This document shows positions 26,501 through 36,167 of a DNA stretch of 64,000 bases, piece after piece. Each line of letters begins with the position of its first letter. The first letter of the stretch is position 1. The stretch comes from Agelas oroides (lineage: Eukaryota > Porifera > Demospongiae > Agelasida > Agelasidae): positions 3,191,178-3,255,177 of the forward strand of contig OX422203.1 of assembly GCA_949130485.1 (NCBI GenBank), in the 5' to 3' direction. The translations under genes and the position numbers were made by a program. Below the pieces are notes generated by a model. It had not been told where the DNA came from and ran no database searches. It saw only the letters and a list, made by a program, of their open reading frames with translations.

Positions 26501-29500
26501 ATTAGTGTCCTGCTTAGTTAGCCCCCATGTGATTAAGTCATGTCTGTTGTTGACGTCACTCACATGATAAAATGTGCCAGGCTCCCTCCCTTCATTGCAA
26601 CAAGAGTCTGGGAATGAAGCTAGCTTGTTGGAACATTTGCATCAAATTACGTTTTTTCCATTCTGCAGGGTGTGATTATGCGTCTTTTGCACACGTCACA
26701 TAGCCTGTGCGAACCCTTTGATGCAGGCTGTCTTGGCATGGCAACTTTCCTCCCCCATATCATTTCCTCCTTACCACCGTTCTCTCCTTTGCTTCCATCC
26801 CCCTTTCCCAACTTCTCATGTTGTTCTATCCTCCCTTCCACATCTCCCCCCATCTCTTCCCATTGTTTCCTCTCTCAGTAGCACATAATTAACCAATATT
26901 AATAATTCATTAATAATTCAAAGCCACACCTTACTTGTTGCTCCAGGTGCTGTGTACAGTAAGAATGACCTGAAGAACTGTTGAATGCGCGGATTTTTTT
27001 TTAACACAGTCACTTGGTTCATGTTACCTGTAGTTGTAGTGCCGAGGCAATGATGTATTAATTACCGAAGTTTGGTTTCTGTCCGAGCTGCTGAGGTGGC
27101 GTAAGGGGGCGTGGCAGGCGGCGTTGTCGTAGATGCGGGAGTTGCTACCACAGTTTGTTCGCCTGCTGGTGGAGCTATCTTGAAGACAGGCTGGATTATT
27201 CCACTGGTTTTGTGATAAAAAAACAGTGCTATTTTGTTTTTAAATAGTTCTGCGCGTTCACTACCAGCTACTTTACTGAGGGACGGGTGAATGTATCGGT
27301 CGGTCGAAAAGCGCGAACGGTCCGATTCTTAGCGTTCCTATTTTCCCGCCAAAAAATAGAATTCACGTGATCGTGTACGCTGGCGAAACGACTGTTTTGG
27401 AAACAGACACTAGTATCTCCCGCGCAGAATCACGTCCAGACATCTCCGATGATCTCGGCATCCAACGGCGCTGCAGCTGCACGTTGCTATGCGTTGCTAC
27501 GCGCTCTCGCATGAGAGGATGTCGATGTACGTGGCCCCGCCCATAAAACGGCTGCACCCGCGGAAAATTGCAATGTTTCCCATCCAAGTCCGTTTAGTAT
27601 CTATGCTGGGACTTACGGATCTGCTGTTCTACCGTTCAAGAGCTAGCTTGTAGGCTACAATAAGTGCAGCTTCTACCGAGGTTTTTATATAGCCGCGGGT
27701 CGTTCGGTTCAACGGGCGCTCGAGACGGTCACCTTGTTGATGGTCACAGCGCTGGTTGCTGCTCACTGTGACAGCAAGGGGTCCTTCAAAGGCCACTATG
27801 AGTAACTGTGAGTTCTAAACACTAGTTCCCAGGCTTGGTCACATAACTAACATGCAACAAGCTGGCTGGGGAACGAGCTTTGTAGAACCTACACAGCTTA
27901 TAGCTTTATTGAACTTGTTCTTAGAACTCAGCTCTTGAACGGTAGAACAGCAGATCCGTAAGTCCCAGCAACATCCACAACTCCAACAACAACGATGGTC
28001 TAGCATTTTACAATGCTGGGCAATATTTTGAGTCAGAGTGCGTGGGCAATAATTCGATTATCAAACCACGCACAAAACCACGCACGGTACGTCACACGGC
28101 ACGTGATCAAATCTTCCAGGCTCTCTCCCCGTTTTTCTACATGGGGAGGAGCCTGGGTACGAGGCTAGTAAGTGGTTGGTCCAAGCAAACAAGCAAACAT
28201 ACACATGCATGTGCGCAATACAGTCACACAATCTTCTATATCTACTGCACAGGCAATACTGAATACTCCAGTTACACACCAGGCAGCCACTCAGCATGTG
28301 CTGTCAGAAATCTGTTACAGGTCAATTTCATAACATTAAGAATGTATATTGCTTTCCGGCTGAGGCATGGATTCTCTCCTGATGAAGAGAATGTTCCCTA
28401 TGATATAAAAGTGAAGGTAAATATACAAAGCCATATCCCTACATCTTTTTACACTACAGTTGGGACTCTAGCGTAAAAACATACAGGGAGAGGGCTTTGT
28501 ACACTTTCATTTCTAATGTTTTTATTCTCTTGTAGTACATAGGATTGTGAGTGCTGGTGTTGTGTACTTGTTGTAGCTCAGTGGTATACAGCACTGGCAG
28601 CTCAAGCCAGAAGCCCTGGGTTCAATTGCTTCAGAACACCAAAACTTCTTTAGGCTTGCATCGATTTGCTTTAAGCTCTTACTGACGTGGGTGTATCCAG
28701 GTAAGTGCTGTTGTTGCAATGTTGGCAGGTATGGAGGTAAATATGTGTGTCATCATGAATTAACATCTGTTTTGGTCCACATATCTTACTGAACACTGGT
28801 ACAATAATGTGGACATAAATGGTTTGTCAACTAACTTGTTGTACACACAGTAGAGGAACTTCCAGTTTGGGTTAAGCTCAATAAGGTGGCGCAAAACAGT
28901 GGTCTTTCCAGTTCCTGTGAGAAAATACAAAGCAAAGAACATTAATTACGTATCTGAATTCACCTACACAGAGCACATTGCATCCAGAATGGTGGAAGAG
29001 TAGACCGCTTCAGAGATTCTTGTCTTGGCTGGTATGTGCATGCACAGAAGAAGCCTTGTGCTGCCCATGTACTATTGGTTCACATGTGGCATGCACACAG
29101 AGGTACATAGGGAGTGTATGTTGGTCTCAGCATCTTGAGCCCTTTCTTCTTACCTTTGCACCTCTGTGTGCACACTCTTCTGAGTCACCTCTTACAATCT
29201 AAATCTGATTCTAATGCCATTTCACGTGTTCGCTATCTGAGTACATGTGCATGTGCACGGCCCATATATGAATATATCATAATAAATTCCTAAGCACTCT
29301 TCACAACACATGATTACTTTCCTTTCACTAAGGTGCTTAGATGCATGTTCAAATAGATGAAAGTCTGGCAGCCACCAAGAATTGAACCCAGGGTCTCAAG
29401 CTTGAGCTGCCAGTGCTTTGATCACTGAGATGTGTTGCATTCCATACCACCTGTGCAACACATACATGTACAGAGGTGTCATGGACTGGTCTGGTGTACC

Positions 29501-32500
29501 ATGTTTTTTCTGTCGTTTGAGCTTAAGTGAATTAGACAGAAAACAAGCTCTCATTGTTGGTGTCTGGTGCATGTAGACAGGATTCTAAAACAGGTGAGCA
29601 TGCCTCTGTATCTAAGGACAGTGCATGGTGTTTTGCATTGTGTGTTGGAATGTAAGGCTGTGAGGTATAAATACCAGTATGTGTGGTGTGCGAGTTATTC
29701 TCAGGTAACTGCTGGCATTGGCGTGCAAACTTTGTTGTTTACGGATTCTCTCTCTGCCGAGGTGATGTGTACTACCAGAGGACAGGAAACCTGATGAAAC
29801 GACGCAGTCAACCTGCTTACACAGTGTGAACTTTAGTGAAGCCAAGATGCTAGTTGGTTGGGATGTTACTGTACACTCAAACTGGTTTTTTCCTCTCTCA
29901 CACATTTTTTTTCCTTTCTAAAAAAGGTGTTTTTTTTGTGTGTGAGAGGTTTTTTTCCATGGGTACCCCGGCCAGGTACCCTAAATAAATTTTGGTGCCA
30001 CTGTTATCCTTTGTTCTGGCCCATCCCAACAGCCTTTGTGCTCTAGCTTGTGCTATAGCTGGTTTTGTTGTGCATTGAATGAAGTTTTGTACGTGTTTCT
30101 GTATGTTGTTGGCACCAGCAATTACACGCTTTGCCAGCTGCCAAGTTGCCTGGCCCAAGCTCAGTTGCCTGGCCCAAGCCTGTGATTGGTCGGTCTGTTA
30201 CATGCTGTTACCTTAGATGAGAGTATATAAGCTCCTTTTGTTGGTGATTTGTACTTAGCACTTTGTTGATTTCCTTAGGGCCGCTGGGCCCCTTGGCCTT
30301 CTTTTTGTTCCTTTGTGATATAGATAGCTATAAAATACACCATGTTGTATCCCATGTTGGCCAGTTTTTGAGATATTGAGTTGCTCTTGAGTTGTTATCG
30401 GCCAGTCTACCACAAGAGGATTGTGGGAGCTGGTAGTTGCCCAGTGGTCATGACTCAGTGGTTAAAGCACTGGTAGCTACCTCAAACCAGCAATTCACAG
30501 TGACTGCCAGCATTTACTTTCCTCCATTTCATCTCATCATCAACCATATATATGCAAGCAACCTGTTGCATGTGATGTAAAATCAAAAACAACTCCACAC
30601 AAGTAATTTCCTCTCTCCCATATCTACACCATGTTTAATGACAGAGCTGGCTATGACAGAGTTGGAGCTGAAACCCTTAAGTTCAGTTCATAACTCTTTT
30701 AGGGCCAAGTATTGTTCATATATACTAGTGTTTTCTAACCACTAGGGGAAAGCTACAAGGCTCACCAGCAAAGGCCTTCACTTGTATTGTCTCCCCCGGC
30801 CTCATGGGATGGTTGATAATCTTACACTGCTCAGTGGTGAGCTGCAAGGAGCTTTTAAAATAGCTGTGAGGGGCCAGAGTGCAAAGATTGGGAACATCAA
30901 GAGAAAAAATATCCATAGGGAGATCTCCCTGGGGTTCTCCCTCCACAAGGGGCATACCAGGTGGTTCAAGTAGTGAACAGTATAGTGCTGTCACTGCTGT
31001 GCCCAGACTCCACCCTCTAACAGGGAAAAAGGAGTGCTTCCTTGGTATTGCTGAGTCAGTAGTCATTGATTTTGAACCGGCCAATGATTGCATGTTTGCA
31101 CAATGTAGCTAGTCTGTTTTAATGGCTTGTGTTCAGTGTTTACATGACACACTGGTAGCACCATTTCATTGGCTTACGTCAAAGGTTTATTGCGGCTCAA
31201 TAAGCCCTTGTGGTCAATGTGCCCTTGCTTGCATTCAATACTTGCTAGCTTTGTGTACACATTATTAATGGGCGGGTACAGGGAGATGAAGCCAGTTTCA
31301 GCTGCTGTACAAAAAGCTCTTCAAATCTAGCTAGTTACTACTGGCATTAACATAAAGTTCCTGTATGCTGAGTCATCTGGTTGGCTGTTCCAGCATTTCT
31401 TGCTGTGCACAGCTTAAGTCTGGTGTGTAGTTGTGTGGGCATGTGTCGTGTATTGTGTGTGTGTGTGAATTTGAGAGTGGGGCTATGGTGGTCATGGTCC
31501 TGCGACAGCACTTTCAACTCAATTAAGAACTATGGGTGATGATATGGAGCCCTCATCTTCACTTTAATGTATTGTCTAGGGCACACTGTGCACAAGCTGC
31601 AAGCTATTTTATTGACCATGGTTGTCATTACCCATATAATTTGTATGGAGAACATGAAGAAACTGATCCCCAGAGGGGTGTGGCAATAATCATGTGATCT
31701 TATAATGCAAGTCAGCCATTTTCACCAGACCATTTTCCATGTGAGAGGGTGGGTCTGGGCACAAGACATAAACCCCCACCACAGTAACAAAGGGAACCCC
31801 CCATAATTACAATTGGGGCCAGCTAGATGTGTCTATCTCAAAGCCCTACCTGTCAATTTTTGGCTGTCTTCTCCGTTGCCCAGGCTGGCTACGGGGGACA
31901 GAAGAGGGACCCCTCTCAAGAACATTTTGGGAGTAGTAGATGAAGTAGTGGAACCTGGATTTAACAATAATGCTTAGTGATTTCACAGTCATCACATCAC
32001 TTCACACTGCTGCATGATACATAGACAGGTAAGTAGGCTTGTACCCAAACCTGATGGACATGAGACAACAAAGGGCCTAGCTTGATGATAGTATACTAAC
32101 CTCTGTGGTAGCAGGCCTTCATTCCACAAGGAGTAACACAGGCAAGCCAGGCAATAGAATATCTCCACCACCGTAATCCTGCTACACACAGGGGCACCAA
32201 ACCTTCCCCCTCCTCCTCCGTCTTTGCATAGGGAGACGAGGAGGGAGAGCACCTGGTCAACTGAATGACAGCAGACCACCAAGAGAGTGAGAGACTGGAT
32301 CGCACCAAGGGTCTGCAGAAGGGAAGAAGGAGGGGGAAGACAATCAGATAGTGCAGCTGAGGGGATACACTTGAGAGCCATAATGCATCTGTCTTAGTCA
32401 AAAATACCCTGAATGTTCAATGTGAGAGGCCCAAGCTGCCAGTGCTTCAACCTCTGAGCTACATGTAAGGCTAAATTAAGCTCTACTATGGGAGACAGCT

Positions 32501-35319
32501 AAAAGTAGGCACTAATCAACACATGCTTTGGTCCTAGCAGACTGAAGAGCAAAAACTCTATTGGAGCACCCACTCCTGCTCGCAAAACCCACTTAGCACA
32601 ACACATGGAGGTACAAAACAGTATGGAGGTACAAAACAGTATGGAGGTACACATTATGCTAGCACAATTTGACAACATGCAAAAAAAAAAAAGCACAAGA
32701 CACAACTCATGCAGAAATTTGGCTTCAGCCTGGGTTACTAGACTACTTCCTGCAAGCCAACATGTGATGGGAGGTAGGTGTAGTCACCTCGCCACTATGC
32801 TAATTGACACTGTTCTGTAGGTACCCACACATTATGCTCAATAACTAACCATTGTGTTACGTACTTCATAATTCCTAATTAACTAGCTATATTATGCTCA
32901 AAGTGCTAGCCATAATGTGCTTGCAAATATGGTAGGACACTGCAAGTGATACCACAATGAGCTTGCCATCACTTCCACAGCACTGCTGGGTTCAAATATA
33001 CCTTCCACTTTCAGCTTAGTTTGCTCGCTGCTGCTGCCTTCAGCTTTATTTCTCCTGAGAACTATGGCAGCATAACCACCATTACTGATAGCTAGACACC
33101 ATGATAGAACCCAAAAGGTGTTCATAATAAAAGTGTTGCTAGTGCTAGGCAATCAGCAAAATAATTATTTTCAGAAGGATCACAACAGACTACTTCCTGC
33201 AAGCAAAGGGTGGGTGAGGCTGGACTAACCCACCTCCTTTCCCTCCTTCAGCTGAGGATGGATTTCAGCTATCCTCTCCACACATGAGTACTGGGGGTGT
33301 GCTCTGAGCAACCCCAGTATCCTCTCCTCCACCCCCTCCTCCACTGTCACACTCTCAAACTCCTTTCCAACAAACCTGTGCAGTATGTGTGTGTGTGATA
33401 ATAATTCAAAATGTCTTTACCAGATGGATATCTATGTGTAGCTGAGTGGAAGCTGCATTTTATCTTGGTTGGGCACACTCTTACACACATACACACGAAC
33501 ACACACATGAACACACACATGAACACAAACACGCAAGCATGCACACATAATTATATGCATGTCACAGACACATACATTGCCATGTTGATGAGGCAGGAGG
33601 TGTGGCTACTCTGGACCAGTGGCTTGAGGAGCAGGTGACTTTCAGCCATAGATCCAGGCATACAGCATCCACTCTTCACCATGTGGTATTGCTTCTTCCA
33701 CTTCAGAAACTGTGGGATTATTTTGCAAACTATCAGTCTTAGGACAACTCATAGCCTGGTTCCCCGGCTGGAATGAAGCTAGCCAACCCACTGACTGGCT
33801 CTCCCCATGTCTGTGTGTGCATGGCCATGCATAGCAAATGGTTGGGCAGGGTGGGTTTTGGCCCAATAACGCTTTTTAAAACTTGCACAGCAATGTGCAC
33901 TTTGAATGAAGATAGATGTAATAACTACGTAGTAAGCTGGATTATCACTGAAAAGCTACCTATCATTGCAAAAACATTCACAGTGATTCCTTCACAGCAA
34001 TGAAGGTAAAAATATTAATTGTTGGCTACTGCTGGCCAACACATTTTCATCTGGCTGTAACGCCTCACAGAGCTAGATTATTATAGCTACGTATGTGGAA
34101 TCTGTGATCACTAGCTCTATTTCCATGTGGTCATCTAATGAATCAGAATCCTGTTTGTCAAGAACCGCAGGAAAGAAGCAATCTCAAGCATCCAACTTTC
34201 AAATTGTTGTTGCTGGGGTATTTCTGCAGACAGCTTCCATATACAGTCGAACCTCCCATAACGGACCCTCCGAGAAGCGGACAACCTCTCTACAGCGGAC
34301 AAACACTGTGTTACGGATTGAAAGTACTATAGTACTAATACATAAATAACCTCCGAGAGGCGGACACTTCTTGATTCCGGACAGCGGACAAGATTCAAAC
34401 TCCCAACGTGACTTTTCAATGCAAAGTTGCCTCTAAATAACGGACACCCAGGAAACCACACCTATAAAATTGTAGCACACCCACACATTTTGAAGACAAT
34501 CAGGAATTTAACCACATGCTATTATACTTTATAGATAAACACGCACGCATATGCATGAACGTGTAGACAGCTAAACTTCCATATTAAACTTTCACACACA
34601 GTCAATAATACGTTGTTGTCAAGAAGTTTTAAGATTTAGTCTAGATGTAGGGCCTATACAAGTCTGTGGAGAAGTAGATGGAGATATTGGATTCTGCTGA
34701 CCAAGAAGAGTCCCTTCCCAAGTTGAAAACTTACAAGGAAGCTATAACTGGTTTGGAGGATGTGTCTTGATTTTTGGAATATAAAGGACACGGAGATGAA
34801 GCCTTATCTGTTGGTTCCACAATTGACAGGAATCACCAACACAGACAACACTACATGACTATTATACTCAGTAATAATGACAGTCCATAATTCTTTTGTT
34901 TGATTCATGCATCCACAGCACTCACAATACTTCAATCATCTCATTATTATTCATAATCACTGTTTTTCAACACTCAATATAATTATGCTCACAATCATGC
35001 ATTTTATTGATTATCTACCCATATATTACTATTAAAACATTATTTGAGGATTATACAATTGAACCTCCGAGATAGGGACAATCTCCGAACAAAGGACAAA
35101 AGGCCCGTTCCCAAAGTGTCCTTTGTTCGGAGGTTCGACTGTATAGCTACTACATGTGCTAAGTTGCATGCAATCTGCAATCACTACCTGTGCTTGCTAC
35201 AAGATATGGTAGCAACCTCAAAGCAATATTTCCCTACATGCTTACACAACACAGCATGCAAGAAGACTTTCGCCACACTGCCTTTAAAATGGCCTTAGTG
35301 TATGTGCTTGTATGTGTAT

Positions 35320-35367
<48 letters not shown>

Positions 35368-36167
35368 TGACAATAAGTAACTACAAACCAGCAGAAACAG
35401 CTACACATAAATCTCTTTCTCACCTTTTCTCTCATGATGATACCATTCCATCTCCTGCACACCAGTCTGCAGCACATGAACAGCTCCACCAGAGGAAGCT
35501 GGCAGAACACCACCTCCAGAACTTCCCAGGGCAGCCAGTTCAAGGAGGGCTCCTCAGACTCAACCTCAGAGATTATGCTCTCTAGAAGGAGAAACAGAAA
35601 CAATCACCAGACAGATGAGGTCCTGTAACTGGCATATACCACATTTGTCTCATCGCACTGAACAGTGTGCCCCAATCAAATTCAGTCATGTGATCATGAT
35701 GTCCCCACCATACCTCATGCAGGTACAGCTACTCCATTGACAGAGGGGCTGGCCTAGTCTTGTGAAGCCAGACCACCACACTGTAAGAGTCTAAGTCTGG
35801 CTTTGCGAGAAGGGGCTGGTTCATAATTTGGGTAGTAAAACCCTCCGACCTGATCCACTGCTTCACACATGTTTCACAACTGATGAAGGACATAGCGTAT
35901 ATAATTCGCTGTATTATATAGGCTATTTTCTGTCTGAAAGGTTGCGAATAGTCTGGCGTCGCCGACCCTTCCATAGATTATCCACTTACCGTTTGAATCG
36001 TCACGATACTCCTCGTTGGAATCAAACTTTGATCGCGACGAACTTCCATCCAGCTGCTGAACCGGAGTGCTACGACCCCTCATCAGTGTACTCCATTCCT
36101 CGTCCTCGAGGAAATCGCTCCGATTGGTACACTGGCGGCGTCTTTTCGCTGGAGGCCCTCCTTCCAT
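12056..36167 (-). CDS. FBH1: F-box DNA helicase 1 (FBH1/FBXO18 orthologue), 22 exons, complete
   Basis: A UvrD-family 3'-5' DNA helicase acting in a nuclear SCF ubiquitin-ligase complex; in animals it restrains RAD51 at stalled forks. Coding exons (minus strand): 36167-35990, 35581-35424, 33709-33576, 33375-33234, 32312-32101, 31954-31850, 30863-30766, 28914-28836, 18174-18085, 17800-17587, 17330-17225, 16532-16446, 15830-15694, 15551-15452, 15361-15234, 15123-14950, 14882-14801, 14025-13915, 13796-13690, 12449-12408, 12317-12240, 12142-12056. They total 2649 nt, every junction is in phase and flanked by GT/AG, giving 882 residues. The F-box (LPWEVLEVVFCQLP) is in exon 2, Walker A (AFAGTGKTT) spans exons 7/8, DEAQD is in exon 12, GDPHQQIYGFRGA in exon 13, STAHKSKGLEF in exon 18, LLYVAATRAKKQL in exon 19, and C-terminal Cys pairs in exons 21-22. 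The N-terminus before the F-box is shorter than in vertebrates. Start chosen at the first Met of exon 1 (MEGGPPAKRRR). Confidence 0.93.
12147..12189. repeat. (GT)n microsatellite forming the last FBH1 splice acceptor
   Basis: About 20 GT units on the plus strand read as (CA)n on the FBH1 sense strand, running straight into GCACAG, the acceptor of exon 22. The repeat replaces the usual polypyrimidine tract. Confidence 0.85.
13015..13063. repeat. Perfect hairpin in FBH1 intron 19
   Basis: GGATTGATGTTGACCCGAGGG and its exact inverse flank a five-base loop (TGAAG). It lies between exons 19 and 20 and may be a minimal MITE. Confidence 0.8.
14569..14598. repeat. Run of 30 G (C30 on FBH1 sense strand)
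   Basis: An uninterrupted G30 homopolymer in the intron between FBH1 exons 17 and 18. It could form G-quadruplex or i-motif structures. The length is prone to sequencing error. Confidence 0.85.
15555..15645. repeat. Purine-rich tandem in FBH1 intron 13
   Basis: Degenerate copies of a unit like AAATTAAGGGTGGAAGGG between exons 13 and 14. The strand is nearly all purine. Confidence 0.65.
17340..17578. repeat. 240-bp polypurine tract in FBH1 intron 10
   Basis: Almost pure A/G on the plus strand (units GGAGAAG and GAAGAAG), so polypyrimidine on the gene's sense strand. It ends about 10 bp from both exon 10 and exon 11 and fills the whole intron. Confidence 0.85.
17910..18066. repeat. 12-bp minisatellite, polypurine, in FBH1 intron 9
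   Basis: About ten copies of GAGAGGGAGGGA-type units (GGGAAGGAGAGA in register). Three-frame open frames rich in Pro/Ser/Leu on the minus strand come only from this repeat and are not genes. Confidence 0.9.
19602..22890 (+). CDS. P-superfamily (THAP9-like) transposase, nine coding exons, intact
   Basis: DDE-type transposase of the P-element class, expected to cut and paste the surrounding 9.4-kb element. Exons: 19602-19703, 19858-20652, 20738-20991, 21051-21283, 21366-21652, 21713-21862, 22083-22298, 22394-22526, 22598-22890, total 2463 nt, all junctions in phase with GT/AG, 820 residues, no internal stop. A 5' UTR intron probably runs from 19144 to 19599, the acceptor lying two bases before the ATG. 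The N-terminus is basic (MPGKRKKSG) and I see no THAP zinc finger; a Cys-containing stretch (RCQECLSYRNNL) and a coiled-coil (about residues 230-280) follow. Core landmarks are MVLAFDEMKI (first Asp), VCDGGKPNRKF (second Asp), MTDVPHLMKTTRNCW and the C-terminal SERFNQDPLEIYFG. The lack of damage suggests recent activity or selection. Confidence 0.9.
21940..22022. repeat. Inverted repeat in a transposase intron
   Basis: TAGCTATCCCCAACTTCTAC pairs with its exact inverse about 35 bp later, within the intron between exons 6 and 7 of the P-type transposase. Confidence 0.75.
23234..24043 (-). CDS. Unknown protein encoded opposite the P-type transposase
   Basis: An open exon of 269 codons preceded by a good acceptor (TTTCTGTAG at 24050-24044) and ending at a stop at 23234; if unspliced, the first Met is at 24031. 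Landmarks are a basic Lys/Arg N-terminal part, NAVRYTAGFVVHKLL in the middle, KWTQKTNRGGLCLVSD, then an acidic helical region and a Lys/Arg-rich tail (RNRSLRKELQKKKK). I do not recognise a named family. The AGF/RGGL pattern recalls C-terminal regions of hAT- and P-type transposases, so it may be an accessory protein of the element. It is convergent with the transposase, stop codons 344 bp apart. An upstream exon may be the coiled-coil frame at 24318-24118. Confidence 0.6.
   Translation of the reverse strand, partial: VTDVVKSVRKYQSAVIRNEKCRAKLLKFRTCVLPKILKKYEGVLPGTDDFILWQCVLDQIFMKTFFNESEGQPAPIMPEARQLTTVEENAVRYTAGFVVHKLLGIYQKKKTSTASDYVDCLNSMTSSSDNYEGQDSMKWTQKTNRGGLCLVSDIAYSVFQEVEIITYPMIEEAFQYKRNVPVEDIKRAAVEDPDIQFFWTIIAVHIPDDSAQALLKELVEEWITLRVHSFGRRFMETYKTTTKSGTKRNRSLRKELQKKKKLSENESVG
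24118..24318 (-). CDS. Small coiled-coil open frame (66 aa)
   Basis: MEEFRVRTARTEQVL followed by heptad-like Leu/Ala/Gln repeats through to residue 50, then a stop. It sits 75 bp upstream of the larger minus-strand exon, but I see no strong GT donor joining them, so it is either a separate peptide or exon 1. Its leader contains GCTGGCGAAACGACTG, which recurs on the plus strand at about 27374 near the other end of the element. Confidence 0.4.
   Translation of the reverse strand: MEEFRVRTARTEQVLKNIEALLRAVDAAATHLHRLFALLETQASLLEAQIARFRHYYHSLDSLHHR
24404..24520. mobile_element. 117-bp MITE of the TGTAGGGATGG family
   Basis: Terminal inverted pair GTAAAAAGATGTAGGGATGG and CCATCCCTACATCTTTTTCAC enclose about 75 bp. 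Matching half-elements occur at 28430-28465 and 43655-43690, and the same core lies in the arms of the 366-950 element. Confidence 0.7.
24576..25138 (+). CDS. Possible small spliced gene, 5' two exons
   Basis: ATG at 24576 opens nine codons (MDHFCATTT) ending in the donor ACG|GTGAGT. A plausible second exon at 25049-25138 follows TTTTTTCAG, reads TTLGGLRQGVPRGKRG and then NTEKLTGDDCK, and ends at AAG|GTAGAG. Both exons are in phase 0. The third exon is uncertain (about 25375-25413 or beyond). No homology recognised; it lies inside the 9.4-kb element and could be a further element gene. Confidence 0.3.
25298..25369. repeat. 72-bp near-perfect palindrome
   Basis: ATGAAAACATAAGTGAGGGATCTT pairs with its inverse across an A/T-only loop; one mismatch in the stem. 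It is a hairpin MITE or a cruciform-forming site inside the 9.4-kb element. Confidence 0.8.
26364..26438. mobile_element. TAGCCTCG-family element, 75 bp, 9-bp duplication
   Basis: Little more than two inverted ends (TAGCCTCGTTCCCAGGCTCT and its inverse) with a short GC-rich middle, flanked by GTTTAGAAG at 26355-26363 and 26439-26447. It is the smallest family member here and lies inside the 9.4-kb element with similar ends. Confidence 0.85.
27062..27331 (-). CDS. Open frame without an ATG, possible exon
   Basis: About 90 codons open on the minus strand, including SLSKVAGSERAELFKNKIAL, FFYHKTSGIIQPVFKIAPP and a Thr/Pro/Ala-rich tail ending at the stop TAA (27064-27062). Composition looks protein-like. 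No family recognised and no clear acceptor was found, so exon limits are uncertain. It may be an upstream exon of the opposing gene in the element. Confidence 0.3.
27605..27969. mobile_element. Foldback element inside the right arm of the 9.4-kb transposon
   Basis: A 40-bp arm starting GCTGGGACTTACGGATCTGC (27605-27644) is matched exactly in inverse at 27930-27969. It separates two parts of the right terminal repeat that are contiguous in the left arm, so it inserted or rearranged after the large element formed. Confidence 0.8.
28565..28640 (+). repeat. tRNA-derived SINE head
   Basis: An A-box-like TAGCTCAGTGG (28574-28584) and a B-box-like GGTTCAATTGC (about 28619-28629) are spaced about as in a tRNA. 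Acceptor-stem pairing is not evident, so this is a SINE rather than a tRNA gene. Related pieces lie at 29370-29435 (-), 30450-30490 (+) and 32420-32475 (-). Confidence 0.6.
29370..29435 (-). repeat. tRNA-derived SINE head, reverse copy
   Basis: On the minus strand CATCTCAGTGATCAAAGC precedes CACTGGCAGCTCAAGC and a B-box GGGTTCAATTC. It shares the CACTGGCAGCTCAAGC segment with the copy at 28565. Lies in FBH1 intron 7. Confidence 0.6.
32605..32655. repeat. 18-bp tandem, three copies
   Basis: Unit ATGGAGGTACAAAACAGT repeated twice and a third partial copy. Lies in an FBH1 intron. Confidence 0.85.
34244..35141. mobile_element. Non-autonomous Tc1/mariner-pogo-like element
   Basis: Begins CAGTCGAACCTCC and ends GGAGGTTCGACTG, each bounded by TA, the target used by Tc1/mariner elements. 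Internal copies of CCTCCGAGA- and CGGACA-type motifs recur near both ends. No transposase frame in the 900 bp. Lies in FBH1 intron 2. Confidence 0.65.
35322..35367. repeat. (GT)n microsatellite in FBH1 intron 2
   Basis: More than 20 GT units, preceded by TATGTG variants, about 55 bp downstream (in gene sense) of exon 2, which carries the F-box. Confidence 0.9.

Larger units (their letters stand above)
18800..28167. mobile_element. 9.4-kb inverted-repeat transposon carrying a P-type transposase, nested in FBH1 intron 8
   Basis: Left end TAGCCTCGTACCCAGGC (18800) and right end GCCTGGGTACGAGGCTA (28167) open inverted arms of about 260 bp. The outer 207 bp (18800-19006 against 28167-27961) differ by only a few bases. 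The inner arm part (about 19010-19058) matches 27565-27613, because a smaller foldback element later split the right arm. Flush with both ends is GTAAGTGG (18792-18799 and 28168-28175), an 8-bp duplication, or 9 bp if the left end lost one T. Inside are a P-superfamily transposase (+), a convergent unknown gene (-), further small open frames and younger MITEs. P-superfamily insertions normally duplicate 8 bp, which fits. The end motif is shared with several short elements here. Confidence 0.85.

Noticed and set aside
28565..28640. A functional tRNA gene
   Set aside because: A and B boxes are present, but the acceptor and anticodon stems do not pair, and similar degenerate copies lie nearby, so it is a SINE.
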